From: an uncultured Bacteroidota bacterium
GTDB taxonomy: Bacteria > Bacteroidota > Bacteroidia > Bacteroidales > P3
Reading direction: 5' to 3'
Assembly: GCA_902790215.1 (NCBI GenBank)
Contig: CADAQX010000009.1
Coordinates: 62,001-126,000, forward strand
DNA length: 64,000 bases
Below are positions 8,620-17,956 of the stretch, piece after piece; positions within the stretch are counted from its first letter, which is position 1; each line of letters starts with the position of its first letter. A program made the translations under genes and the position numbers. The notes beneath the pieces were generated by a model, which saw nothing but the letters and a program-made list of their open reading frames with translations, made no database searches and had not been told where the DNA came from.

Positions 8620-9987
8620 ATGAAAAAGTTGTTTTTCTTGTTAGCAGCCTCCGTAGTGCTTTTCTACGGTTGCTCCTCCCGCTCAGAGAATGGTGAACTG
8701 GTAGGCGTTCTTGACCGCAACCAGTTCGAGGACATCGACCTTAAAGGCATGGTCTTTGTGAATCAGGGCAACTTCAGTATGGGTGCCGGTGTTCAAAACA
8801 ACACCTACGGTGTCACCCTTCAGCCCCGCACCATGCAGGTGTCGTCCTTCTTCATGGATGAGACTGAAATCACCAACAACGAGTACCGTCAGTTTGTATT
8901 CTGGGTCACCGACTCCATCGTTCGCAGAATGCTGGCAGAAGCCGGTGTTGAAGGAGAGTACCAGATTGAAGAAAATGAATATGGTGAGCCTCTGGATCCC
9001 CCCATGTTGAACAAAAAGACAAAAATCCGCTGGAACGATGCCGAGACCCGCGAGGCATTGAATGACCTGTATGTGGCCGAGAAAGACAGATATTTCGGTC
9101 GCCGCGAGATTGACGCTTCCAAACTGAATTACGAATACTACTGGATTGACTACGCTGATGCCGCACGCAAAGAGGCCGGCGTTCAGAACAAAGAGGAACA
9201 CCGTGGCACCATGTATACGGCACGTCCCCGTGGGTTGAACAACCGCACTGCTTTCGTTCACAAGGAGAGAATCAACGTATATCCTGACACCCTGTGCTGG
9301 GTTCACGACTATACCTACTCCATGAATGACGACTTCACACGCAACTATTTCTGCTCCTCCGCATACGACAACTATCCTGTTGTCGGTGTCAGCTGGTTGC
9401 AAGCCAAAGCTTTCTGCATCTGGCGCAGCCACTTCCTCAATGACTACCTGGAATCCATCCACTATGCCCACATGAACGACTTCCGTTTGCCCTCCGAGGC
9501 TGAATGGGAATTTGCCGCACGCGGCGGTATCGCTGCTGAGTCCTATCCTTGGGGTGGTCCGTATGTACGCAACCCGAATGGATGCTTCCTGGCCAACTAC
9601 GAGCCTCTCCGTGGCGCCTATGACGATGACGGCGGTGTCCGCACCCTGGTTGTAGGCCACTACGCCCCCAACGACTACGGTCTGTATGACATGGCCGGCA
9701 ATGTCGCCGAATGGTGTGCCGATGCTTACGATGAAAAGATCTACATCGTTGCAAATGCTCTGTCACCCTACTACAACTACAACGCAAAGGAAAGCGACCC
9801 CATTGCCATGAAACGTAAAGTGGTCCGTGGTGGAAGCTGGAAAGACCAGAAGTACTTCATCCAGGTTCAGACCCGTTCTTTCGAGTTCCAGGATACAAGC
9901 AAATGCTATATCGGTTTCCGTTGCATCCAGCCCTATCTTGGCCGTGTTAAAGGCGATAACTTGAAGACCGCTTCCAATGTCTATTAA
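8620..9987 (+). CDS. gldK: GldK/PorK, T9SS ring lipoprotein
   Basis: A 455-residue lipoprotein whose lipobox ends at Cys18 (LFYGC). It has a formylglycine-generating-enzyme-like (SUMF1) fold, seen in SFFMDETEITNNEYRQF, FRLPSEAEWEFAARGG, DMAGNVAEWC and VVRGGSWKDQ. GldK/PorK forms, with GldN/PorN, the periplasmic ring attached to the outer membrane in T9SS. It is probably not an enzyme. The 136-base gap after porP carries only A-rich sequence; the gene order porP-K-L-M-N supports the call. Confidence 0.95.
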   Translation: MKKLFFLLAASVVLFYGCSSRSENGELVGVLDRNQFEDIDLKGMVFVNQGNFSMGAGVQNNTYGVTLQPRTMQVSSFFMDETEITNNEYRQFVFWVTDSIVRRMLAEAGVEGEYQIEENEYGEPLDPPMLNKKTKIRWNDAETREALNDLYVAEKDRYFGRREIDASKLNYEYYWIDYADAARKEAGVQNKEEHRGTMYTARPRGLNNRTAFVHKERINVYPDTLCWVHDYTYSMNDDFTRNYFCSSAYDNYPVVGVSWLQAKAFCIWRSHFLNDYLESIHYAHMNDFRLPSEAEWEFAARGGIAAESYPWGGPYVRNPNGCFLANYEPLRGAYDDDGGVRTLVVGHYAPNDYGLYDMAGNVAEWCADAYDEKIYIVANALSPYYNYNAKESDPIAMKRKVVRGGSWKDQKYFIQVQTRSFEFQDTSKCYIGFRCIQPYLGRVKGDNLKTASNVY

Positions 9988-10076
9988 TAGATAGGCATCC
10001 AAGGTTCATTTGAGAAAACCCTTATACTAAAGACAATACATCAAAACATTATTAAGTAACACTAAAACAATATACT

Positions 10077-10931
10077 ATGAGCTTTATAGACAATCTTGTA
10101 CGCAGTAACGGTTATAAAAACTTCATGGCGAAACTATACGGATGGGGCGCAGCCGTTGTAATTATTGGAGCTCTTTTTAAGATTAACCACTGGCCCGGCG
10201 GTACCATCATGCTGATTATCGGTATGGGTACTGAGACTGTGATTTTCTTCCTTTCGGCTTTCGAACCTCCTCACGTGGAGTTTGACTGGACACTCGTCTA
10301 CCCTCAGCTTGCCGGTATCGGTGGCGGAGAGGGACTGAATGCCAAGACCGACGAGTTGGAAAACATTGACAATTTAGTTGCCATTGAAGACAAGGATCCT
10401 CTGACTTCCAAGCTTGATAAAATGCTTGAAGAGGCAAACATCACATCCGACTTGATTGAGCGCCTTGGTAAAGGCATGTCGAATTTGGCCGACAGTGCCC
10501 AGGCTATGAATGGCATGGCATCTGCCGCAGCCTCCACAGACAAGTTTGTCAATACTCTTGACGGTGCTGCAGAAGCAGTGGGTAGTCTTAAACAGGCAAC
10601 CGAGGCTGTTAATACTCTTACAACTATATATCAGGAGACCGCTCAGGCTCTCACCAGCGGCGATGCATCATACGCTGACGAGATGAAGAAACTGGCCAGC
10701 AGCCTTGCCTCTGTCAATGCCATGTACGAGATGCAGTTGCAGACCTCTACCAGCCAGCTGGAAGCCACTAAGGCTGTCGAGGAGCGCATCCAGAATATGA
10801 TGGCTAACTTCGCCGACTCTGCCGAGGGTGTACTGAAGTACAAAGACCAGGTGGACGCCCTGACTCGTAAAGTTGCCGAACTTAACAATGTCTATGGCAA
10901 CATGCTTGCTGCCATGCAGACAAGACTATAA
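10077..10931 (+). CDS. gldL: GldL/PorL, T9SS motor protein
   Basis: A 284-residue inner-membrane protein. Two transmembrane helices (about 20-36 and 42-61) include the conserved GTETVIFFLSAFEPP stretch, whose membrane glutamate is important for proton-driven rotation in the family. They are followed by a long cytoplasmic coiled-coil-like tail rich in Ala, Glu and Lys. With GldM it forms the 5:2 motor that powers T9SS and gliding. It lies between gldK and gldM with 36 bases to gldM. Length is normal for Bacteroidales. Confidence 0.95.
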   Translation: MSFIDNLVRSNGYKNFMAKLYGWGAAVVIIGALFKINHWPGGTIMLIIGMGTETVIFFLSAFEPPHVEFDWTLVYPQLAGIGGGEGLNAKTDELENIDNLVAIEDKDPLTSKLDKMLEEANITSDLIERLGKGMSNLADSAQAMNGMASAAASTDKFVNTLDGAAEAVGSLKQATEAVNTLTTIYQETAQALTSGDASYADEMKKLASSLASVNAMYEMQLQTSTSQLEATKAVEERIQNMMANFADSAEGVLKYKDQVDALTRKVAELNNVYGNMLAAMQTRL

Positions 10932-10967
10932 AATGACCCCATATTTAACTAATCTATTACATAGAAT

Positions 10968-12659
10968 ATGAGTGCTTCAAACTGTCCGGAAACCCCGCGA
11001 CAAAAAATGATTCAGATGATGTACCTCGTGTACACCGCCATGCTGGCACTGAACGTGTCGGCTGAGGTTGTCGAGGGATTCAAGACCGTCGGTAATGCCA
11101 TGACCAAGTCCAATGAGAACATGGTCGTGAAACTTGACGACACCTATGACAACTTCGAAGCCGCACTCAAAAACAACCCTGCTAAAGTTAAAGAGAAATA
11201 CGACAAGGCTCAGGAAATCAAAAAACTCTCTAACGAGTTAATATACACTATCGACACTGTCACCTATAGTTTTATTGGAAAGTTGGCCAGCAAAGCAGAA
11301 ATCACACTAGTTGACCCCAATAATCCAGACAAAACCATAGAGCGTACTATTAACCTTAGAAATGCTGACGGCTCCAAGAATTTTGACAGCATTGCCGAGG
11401 CACTGAAAATCGGAGGCTTTAGCTGGATAAACAAACTCGACGACAACCACGAAGGTACACGTTACTTTATTGGTGACGCCGAAGGCAAAGAAGTGACAGA
11501 AGGCGCTGCCGCTGAAATCAAGAAAAGAATTCTTGAATATAAGAAAGCCGTAAAAGAGAGCCTTGGCCCCGATTCAAGCCATGTTACATTAGGACTTAAT
11601 GTTGAAGAGTTTCACCTGAACAGTGAAGGTAAACCGACTTCTTGGGAACAGTTGAACTTCAACAACACTGTTGCAGGTGCAGCACTTGTTACCCTTACCC
11701 GTATGAAGGCTGAGGTGATGAATGCAGAATTCGATGCCGTGAATATGCTTTTCAAGCAGGTTAAACAGAACGACTTCTCTTTTGATAAAGTGGCAGTCAT
11801 CACTCGTCCAAAGTCCTCCTATATAATGCAGGGCGGTAAATATGAATTGGTTGTCAATGTCGGTGCATACGACTCGAAAGCCAAATTCGAAGCCACCGTG
11901 GGAGGTGCCCGATTCACCGCCAACGACACTGGAGCAGTAGTCTATAGCACCGTGTGCAACTCCACCGGTCCCAAGACTATTACAGGTACCGTATATGTCA
12001 AAAAGGACAATGGAACTGAAAGCTACGATTTCAAGGAGACTTACTTTGTGGCTGAGCCCATGGCAGTGTTTGAGTTGACAGAAATGAACGTGGTTTATGC
12101 CGGAATTGACAACCCTGTGAGAATATCCGTTCCCGGTATCGCTGCGCACAATGTGGTTGCAACACTGGCTGACCCAAGCCAAGCCACAATCGTGCCCGAC
12201 ACAAAAGCCGGTGCAGGAAACTACATCATCAAACCGAAAGTAAACAAAGGCAAAATCAAAGTCAACGCTTCATTCAAGGATGGAAACCAGACCCGCTTTG
12301 CCGGTTCCACAGAATTCCGCGCCCGTCCATTGCCTGACCCAAAGATTTTCTTAGGCAAGGCTGAGGCAGGTAAGGGCATCCCCATCAATGACCTGAAAAA
12401 CATGAAGGGTCCATCGGTACGTTATGGACCGGAGTTTGCCTTCCACATGGAGACTCCCAAAATCATCAAACAGACCATTGATATCACCAAAGTCAATGGT
12501 GCCACAGACCTTGAAAACAGAGGACCTCAATGGGGTGCAGATGTCATGAGCTATATTCAGAAAGCCAAACCCGGCTGCAAAATTACACTCAGTATTGACG
12601 TCACCATGCCCGATGGTTCCAAACGTAATATCAGCAGCACATTCCGAATCACTCGATAA
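10968..12659 (+). CDS. gldM: GldM/PorM, T9SS motor shaft
   Basis: A 563-residue protein. One N-terminal transmembrane helix (about 15-35, MMYLVYTAMLALNVSAEVV) is preceded by the typical ETPRQKMIQ stretch. A helical periplasmic D1 domain and beta-rich D2-D4 domains follow, which end with the conserved C-terminal region. GldM dimers cross the inner membrane inside the GldL pentamer and reach the GldK/GldN ring. The start ATG at 10968 gives the family N-terminus. It reads directly into gldN 21 bases later. Confidence 0.95.
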   Translation: MSASNCPETPRQKMIQMMYLVYTAMLALNVSAEVVEGFKTVGNAMTKSNENMVVKLDDTYDNFEAALKNNPAKVKEKYDKAQEIKKLSNELIYTIDTVTYSFIGKLASKAEITLVDPNNPDKTIERTINLRNADGSKNFDSIAEALKIGGFSWINKLDDNHEGTRYFIGDAEGKEVTEGAAAEIKKRILEYKKAVKESLGPDSSHVTLGLNVEEFHLNSEGKPTSWEQLNFNNTVAGAALVTLTRMKAEVMNAEFDAVNMLFKQVKQNDFSFDKVAVITRPKSSYIMQGGKYELVVNVGAYDSKAKFEATVGGARFTANDTGAVVYSTVCNSTGPKTITGTVYVKKDNGTESYDFKETYFVAEPMAVFELTEMNVVYAGIDNPVRISVPGIAAHNVVATLADPSQATIVPDTKAGAGNYIIKPKVNKGKIKVNASFKDGNQTRFAGSTEFRARPLPDPKIFLGKAEAGKGIPINDLKNMKGPSVRYGPEFAFHMETPKIIKQTIDITKVNGATDLENRGPQWGADVMSYIQKAKPGCKITLSIDVTMPDGSKRNISSTFRITR

Positions 12660-12680
12660 TAATAATAAAAAGTATATACC

Positions 12681-13577
12681 ATGAAAAAAGTATTGTTTGG
12701 TCTCAGTATCATCCTTCTCGCTTTCAGTGGGTCGAATGTTAAGGCACAGAACATCCTCAACGCAGAAGATGAAACCAATTTGAGCAACTTCTACACACGT
12801 ACAATGGTTACCACCAGACAAGCTATTCCGTATCCCAGTTTACGTGAAAGCGATGTCATCTGGTCAACCGTTATATGGCGCACAATTGACTTCCGTGAGA
12901 AATTCAACCAGTTCTTCTACTTCCCGAAGGGAGAAGACTCCATCAACAACAACCAGGGCCGTATCAACCTCGCCTATCTTATTTACAGATCTGCTGCCAA
13001 TGGCGAGTTTGAAATCTTTGACGATGACGAGTTGAAGATTCCTGTCGACTGGGAGACTATGTATAAGAAACTCAACAAAGCCGACTCCACAACTACCGAC
13101 CCCGTTTACGATGACTACGGTGAGATGATTGACGAAGGACATGACACAATTAAATACAAGTCATTCACTTCTGATGATTACTACAAGATTCATCTGAAAG
13201 AGTACTGGTACATCGACAAGCAGGACACCAGAATGAAAGTCCGCATTATTTCTCTTGCACTTGTTGACGAAAACTGCAAGGAAGTCGACGGTGAAATGGA
13301 GTGCAATCCTACAACCCGCTTCTGGATTCCTATGAACGACATGCGTGTACGTAATATCTTTGCCCGCACCGATGCATACGATATCTACAATAACAACGCA
13401 GAGCGCAGCTACGACGAGGTCTTCATTACCCGTTACTTCGACAGTTATGTTACCCGTGAGACAAACGTTTTCAACCGCGAAATCCATGACTATCTGACAG
13501 GTGAGGATGCTCAGCTTGAAGCAGAATCCATTGAAGAGCGCATCTTCAATATCGAGTCTGATATGTGGGAATACTAA
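12681..13577 (+). CDS. gldN: GldN/PorN, T9SS ring protein (first copy)
   Basis: A 298-residue secreted protein with a signal peptide to about KAQN. Typical GldN motifs are RESDVIWSTVIWRTIDFREK, a Tyr/Phe-rich FYFPKGEDS segment, FEIFDDDELKIPV, FNREIHDYLTGEDA and the terminal IESDMWEY. GldN binds GldK to build the periplasmic ring of the T9SS. A rho-independent terminator lies 42 bases after the stop, which ends the operon here, before the second gldN copy. Confidence 0.95.
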   Translation: MKKVLFGLSIILLAFSGSNVKAQNILNAEDETNLSNFYTRTMVTTRQAIPYPSLRESDVIWSTVIWRTIDFREKFNQFFYFPKGEDSINNNQGRINLAYLIYRSAANGEFEIFDDDELKIPVDWETMYKKLNKADSTTTDPVYDDYGEMIDEGHDTIKYKSFTSDDYYKIHLKEYWYIDKQDTRMKVRIISLALVDENCKEVDGEMECNPTTRFWIPMNDMRVRNIFARTDAYDIYNNNAERSYDEVFITRYFDSYVTRETNVFNREIHDYLTGEDAQLEAESIEERIFNIESDMWEY

Positions 13578-13618
13578 TCACAAGAAAACTCAAGAAGCGA
13601 TTCTAACAATTGACAAAG

Positions 13619-13663
13619 AAAAAGAGTTAAGGATAAGGCCCACTTGTTCTTAACTCTTTTTTA
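13619..13663 (+). terminator. Rho-independent terminator between the two gldN copies
   Basis: A perfect 13 bp stem (13619-13631 with 13649-13661) is followed by a T-run. It sits between gldN and its paralogue, so the second copy must either have its own promoter or depend on read-through. Confidence 0.85.
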
Positions 13664-13701
13664 TTGGAGATATACCGTCAACAATTGAGCAACAAGCCAC
13701 A

Positions 13702-14571
13702 GTGAAACGTTTCTTAACAATAATACTGCCGTTAGCACTTTTGCTCTTATCACTTCCTGAATCAAAGGCACAGTGGCTGGAGACTCAGCCAAATGATATC
13801 TTTGTGCGGCCATCAGATTGGATAATCAAGCCACAGAATTTCGATTATGTCCGCGAATCAGATGTGTATTGGGGTAGATTGCTTTGGCGTATCATTGATG
13901 TACGGGAAAAAGAAAACCAGTATTTCTACTTCCCGGTAGAGCCCGAAGGAGTAGGTGGGCGAAAGAATCTGGCCTATGTCCTATGGGATGCCATCCTGGC
14001 CGGAGAGATAGAGCTATTTGAAGACGATGAACTGAAAATACCCCTTGACTGCTCCAAAATCATCGAGCGTGCCACCAGGAACGATACTGTCCAGATGGAG
14101 GTGTACGATGACTATGGCGAAGCTGACTACACCACCGTATATGTCCCGCACGAATTCAAATCCGACGATATATACCAGTATGCAATAAAGGAGGCCGTAT
14201 TCCTTGATAAATCACGCAGCGGAGTACAAGTCCGAAAACTATGCATCGCCCCTCTCGAAGACCGCTACAAAGTGATTGATGGCGAAACAGAGTACATGGG
14301 CACCGTCACACTTTTCTGGGTACCCATGCTTTCTTGGCAGACACGTTATCTCTTTGCAAACAAAGAAACCTATTACCGAGAAAATCTCATGCATCTGCCC
14401 ACATGGGAATACGCCTTCAGGGCTTTCATGTATACATCTTTCATTACGCGAGAAGACAATGTGTGGAACCGTTCCATACACGATTATCTTACAGGCGAAG
14501 ACGCCCTCTTCGAGTCGGAGCGAATCGAAGAGGAAATCATTAATATAGCCGTAGATATGTGGGAATACTAA
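13702..14571 (+). CDS. GldN/GldO paralogue (second copy)
   Basis: A 289-residue secreted protein. Its signal peptide runs to about SKAQW and it keeps the GldN signature (RESDVYWGRLLWRIIDVREK, IELFEDDELKIPL, WNRSIHDYLTGEDA, terminal VDMWEY). It is clearly homologous to the preceding gldN but diverged along its length, so the duplication is not recent. Flavobacteria have a comparable gldN/gldO pair. The start is GTG. A terminator separates it from gldN; I see no clear TAnnTTTG element in the 124-base gap. Its stop overlaps the stop of the convergent CobW gene by 4 bases. Confidence 0.9.
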   Translation: MKRFLTIILPLALLLLSLPESKAQWLETQPNDIFVRPSDWIIKPQNFDYVRESDVYWGRLLWRIIDVREKENQYFYFPVEPEGVGGRKNLAYVLWDAILAGEIELFEDDELKIPLDCSKIIERATRNDTVQMEVYDDYGEADYTTVYVPHEFKSDDIYQYAIKEAVFLDKSRSGVQVRKLCIAPLEDRYKVIDGETEYMGTVTLFWVPMLSWQTRYLFANKETYYRENLMHLPTWEYAFRAFMYTSFITREDNVWNRSIHDYLTGEDALFESERIEEEIINIAVDMWEY

Positions 14572-15851
14572 TCAGCCAAACACCTATCCAACTGGCGGCA
14601 TATCTCTTCTTTATCCATCTTCTGACCAATAAAGACTATCTTTTCCATTCTGTCACCATACTCGTCATCCCAGTCATGCACCAGCCCGGGTTCGCGTCGC
14701 ATAGTCTCTATCAACTCCCTCTCGGGCATGGTAGCATACCATTGTCCTGCCTCTGAGAGTTTCACCTGCACACCAGCCTGTTCAAAGAGATACGACATAT
14801 CCCTGTCATCGGCAAAGTAGCATACACCTTTGGCTCTAATAACACTTTTGGGCCACTGGAAATTCACAAAGTGATCGAATTTGTCAATATCGAAAGGCTG
14901 GCGTCGATAGTATACAAATGTCCCAATGCCATATTCCTCCACCTCGCCGCCATCGGCATGATGATGGTGCTCGTGATGATGATGCCCCTCCTTCTCGTCG
15001 TCATGGTGGTGGTGATGCTCATGTTCCTCCTCATCGTGGTGATGATGATGGCCATGTTCCTCTTCCTCTCCATGGTGAAGCTTGGCTTCTTCATCCTCTG
15101 CATCGGTTGTCAAGCGCTCCAATTCTCGCACCCAACCTGCCGAGCCTGATGTTTCGTTATAGTTAAAGCAACCAGTATTGACAATCTCGTCCAAATCGAC
15201 ATCAGCATAATCTGCCTCAATAATGCGCACTCCAGGGTTCAGATTCAATACAATCTGTCTCAATCGCTCCAACTCTTCGGGCTTAACCTCCGACTTCTTA
15301 TTCAGCAACACGATATTACAGAACTCTATCTGCTGAATAATCAGATTCTCGATATCCTCCTCCGCTATTGCCGAGCCAAGCAACTGTCCGCCGCAGTCAA
15401 ACTCGCTCTGCATTCTCAATGCATCCACCACAGTCACTATACAGTCCAACCGCGGGATACCGTGACGAGTATATTCCTCTCCCATCCGGGGAATAGAACA
15501 AATCGTCCGTGCTATGGGTTCTGGCTCACAGATACCGCTGGCTTCAATAACGATATAGTCAAACCTGCCCATACTCATTATCTCATTCAGCTGTTTTACC
15601 AAATCCATCTTCAGTGTGCAGCAGATACATCCATTCTGCAATGCCACCAGGCTGTCATCGCCCTGGCCTACAATACCGCCTTTTTCAATCAGGGAGGCAT
15701 CGATATTAACCTCTCCGATGTCGTTAACCATTACCGCAAAACGGATATTTCTCTTATTGTTTAAGATATGATTCAGCAACGTGGTCTTTCCACTGCCAAG
15801 ATAGCCTGTCAACAATAGGACAGGAGTAGAATGTAACTGTATATTGTTCAT
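14568..15851 (-). CDS. CobW/COG0523 metallochaperone GTPase with His-rich loop
   Basis: A 427-residue P-loop GTPase of the CobW/YjiA/ZNG1 family. The Walker A motif is GYLGSGKTT (16-24), the metal-binding CxCC motif is CICC (75-78), and a NKKS element (184-187) replaces the usual NKxD. A C-terminal CobW_C domain follows. A linker at 259-298 has 22 His in 40 residues mixed with Asp and Glu, as in zinc- or nickel-handling members. Such proteins deliver metal, usually Zn, to client enzymes at the cost of GTP. No client or Zur gene lies next to it. I chose the ATG at 15851 because the protein then starts just before the P-loop strand. Confidence 0.9.
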   Translation of the reverse strand: MNNIQLHSTPVLLLTGYLGSGKTTLLNHILNNKRNIRFAVMVNDIGEVNIDASLIEKGGIVGQGDDSLVALQNGCICCTLKMDLVKQLNEIMSMGRFDYIVIEASGICEPEPIARTICSIPRMGEEYTRHGIPRLDCIVTVVDALRMQSEFDCGGQLLGSAIAEEDIENLIIQQIEFCNIVLLNKKSEVKPEELERLRQIVLNLNPGVRIIEADYADVDLDEIVNTGCFNYNETSGSAGWVRELERLTTDAEDEEAKLHHGEEEEHGHHHHHDEEEHEHHHHHDDEKEGHHHHEHHHHADGGEVEEYGIGTFVYYRRQPFDIDKFDHFVNFQWPKSVIRAKGVCYFADDRDMSYLFEQAGVQVKLSEAGQWYATMPERELIETMRREPGLVHDWDDEYGDRMEKIVFIGQKMDKEEICRQLDRCLAD

Positions 15852-15968
15852 ATTATCAATACTATTATAATCAAATAAATATAATACATCCACACAACGT
15901 AGACATACTCTCCAAATAACGCACCAACATCCACTATTATTACATAACCGACAAAGATTTTAGCAATG

Positions 15969-17276
15969 CTAGGCCGTTTCGCTCTCTGCATGGCTTCTAT
16001 CTCTCCGTTTCCAGCGATAGCCATAATACATGTCGCGCAACAGGGCAAAAACCCTTGGTGTGACAAATGCACTCATTATGCCAAGAAGCAGCAACGCCAG
16101 TCCCTTCCCGAAGCCGCACACACATGTGGCAACAATGAAAAGCACTATCAGATAAACAAGCGTCAGTCCAAAGCGTATACCATAGTTAATCGAGCTGCGA
16201 AACTGAGGATCTTTCACCTTGGCTTTTGCCACCAGATGAGTAGGCAGATATACAATTGGATTGCTGACCAACCACAAAAGTAGCATATCCCAACACAGAA
16301 ACACCACCAGCAGCAACACCATCGACATCAACAACCACCACACCGGCAACCGCCACGATGCGGTTCCTGGCCATTTCGATGCAAACCACAAGGGAACCTG
16401 CGACCGATGACACTCCTTGGCAAACTCTGCTCCTTCTGCATAGCGGACTGCTTTGTCCTCTTCGCTCATTTCTGCCATCTGCTGACTGATATGCTTCCGC
16501 GCCACAAAACGCCCCCACACATTATTGCACAGTTTCAAATCGTGCAAAACTTGCTGGGTTTTCAGGTGGCAGTATGCATACTCGTCTTCATAGTGCTCGT
16601 CTGCATTCACCTGGTGGATACACGCTTTCATAGCCCGTGACAAGTCTGTCCTCATCTGATTGAGGGCCACGGGCTCGTTCTCTTCATATTCCGTCATGTA
16701 CTGCCGCACATCGATAGGCTGTCCAATATTGACTGCCACACTGCTGTAAGGGCGCTCATAATCGTCATAATCCAACCCTACAGGGACAATATACAGCGGC
16801 TTGTCTCCCAAGTCACGCTGCGTATCCCCGGCTATGCGGAACATTCCCTTCACCAAGGGGAGCAATTGATGGCGGTCGTTGTGTGTCCCCTCTGCCATCA
16901 AGCAAAGCGGTCTTCCCTTCTCCAATGCCTGACGTGCGGTACGAAACACCTCGGCATTGCGCGACAACTGGTCCCTACCGTCTCTGATACGATAGACCGG
17001 ACTGATGCGCAACCAAGTGAGGAAGAATCTCGCCACTGGCTTTTTAAAGATATCGGCCCGTGCCAGAAACACGACGGGCTTGTTTACCACCATCAACACC
17101 ACAAGGGGATCCATCATGGCATTCTGGTGACAGGGGGCAAGGATATAGTTCTCCCCTTCAGGCAGATTTTCCTTCCCGCGTACTGCCACATGACGGTAAT
17201 GGCATCTCGTGGCATACTGCACAACAGGAAAGAAAAGTGCATAAAAAAGGTTAAAATCAGCCAAACTTCTTTTCAT
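15969..17276 (-). CDS. PlsC-like acyltransferase with C-terminal membrane helices
   Basis: A 435-residue protein with a lysophospholipid acyltransferase-type N-terminal half. The catalytic HQNAMMD stretch (50-56) is the HX5D variant common in Bacteroidota, followed by FLARADIF and the acceptor motif AEGTHND. The C-terminal half has three or four hydrophobic helices. The likely reaction transfers an acyl group to a lysophospholipid or similar acceptor at the inner membrane. I chose the ATG at 17276 (MKRSLADF). A minus-strand TATTTTTG lies at 17281-17288, only a few bases before this ATG; if used, the transcript would be nearly leaderless. Confidence 0.8.
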   Translation of the reverse strand: MKRSLADFNLFYALFFPVVQYATRCHYRHVAVRGKENLPEGENYILAPCHQNAMMDPLVVLMVVNKPVVFLARADIFKKPVARFFLTWLRISPVYRIRDGRDQLSRNAEVFRTARQALEKGRPLCLMAEGTHNDRHQLLPLVKGMFRIAGDTQRDLGDKPLYIVPVGLDYDDYERPYSSVAVNIGQPIDVRQYMTEYEENEPVALNQMRTDLSRAMKACIHQVNADEHYEDEYAYCHLKTQQVLHDLKLCNNVWGRFVARKHISQQMAEMSEEDKAVRYAEGAEFAKECHRSQVPLWFASKWPGTASWRLPVWWLLMSMVLLLVVFLCWDMLLLWLVSNPIVYLPTHLVAKAKVKDPQFRSSINYGIRFGLTLVYLIVLFIVATCVCGFGKGLALLLLGIMSAFVTPRVFALLRDMYYGYRWKRRDRSHAESETA

Positions 17277-17327
17277 AATGCAAAAATACAAAATATTTTT
17301 GACATTTCTTAGTTATTGGGGAAAAAT

Positions 17328-17936
17328 ATGAAAGCTATTATGAAAAAAGTGCTCTATATATCATCGCTTCTTTTTCTTTTAGCAGCGGCCTTCCCCTTGC
17401 AAGGACAGGTCATTGCTGAGCGCAAAGTGCGCTTTGGCATCATTGTCGACGGCGACACCCTCCCCTACTACCACCTGAAAGAAATACACATTATCGAGTC
17501 GGGTTCTCTACTCACCGAAACAGAAATACGCAAAAACCAAAAACTCATACGCAACGTAAAGAAGATGTTGCCCTATGCCAAAATCGGCAAACAACGGCTG
17601 GATATATTAGAGAAACAGATTGCCGGCCTGCCCAAAAAGGAACGCAGGGCAGCCATCAAAGCGGCAGAAAAGAACCTGTTGGCCGACTTCAGCGACGAAC
17701 TGAAAGATTGCACTATCTCTCAAGGAAAAGTACTGCTGAAACTCATCGACCGCGAAACTGGGCGCACCTCCTACGTGCTTGTCGACGAACTGCGGGGCAA
17801 AATACGCGCAGGATTCTATCAAGCCTTTGCCCGCCTGTTCGGCTACAACCTCAAGGCTGGCTATGACCCGAAAAACAACAAGGACGACAACCTCATGGAG
17901 CGCATCGTCCTTTCCGTGGAGCACGGCAAACTATAA
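17328..17936 (+). CDS. DUF4294 family secreted protein
   Basis: A protein of about 202 residues with a signal peptide (KKVLYISSLLFLLAAAFPLQG). The rest matches the DUF4294 family of Bacteroidota, including GIIVDGDTLPYYHLKEIHI at the mature N-terminus, a basic helical centre and LIDRETGRTSYVLVDELRG. Function is unknown. ATG codons at 17328 and 17340 are both possible starts. It is followed after 20 bases by an NlpC/P60 gene and is divergent from the acyltransferase. Confidence 0.8.
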   Translation: MKAIMKKVLYISSLLFLLAAAFPLQGQVIAERKVRFGIIVDGDTLPYYHLKEIHIIESGSLLTETEIRKNQKLIRNVKKMLPYAKIGKQRLDILEKQIAGLPKKERRAAIKAAEKNLLADFSDELKDCTISQGKVLLKLIDRETGRTSYVLVDELRGKIRAGFYQAFARLFGYNLKAGYDPKNNKDDNLMERIVLSVEHGKL

Positions 17937-17956
17937 TACATAAACACCATTCCCAC

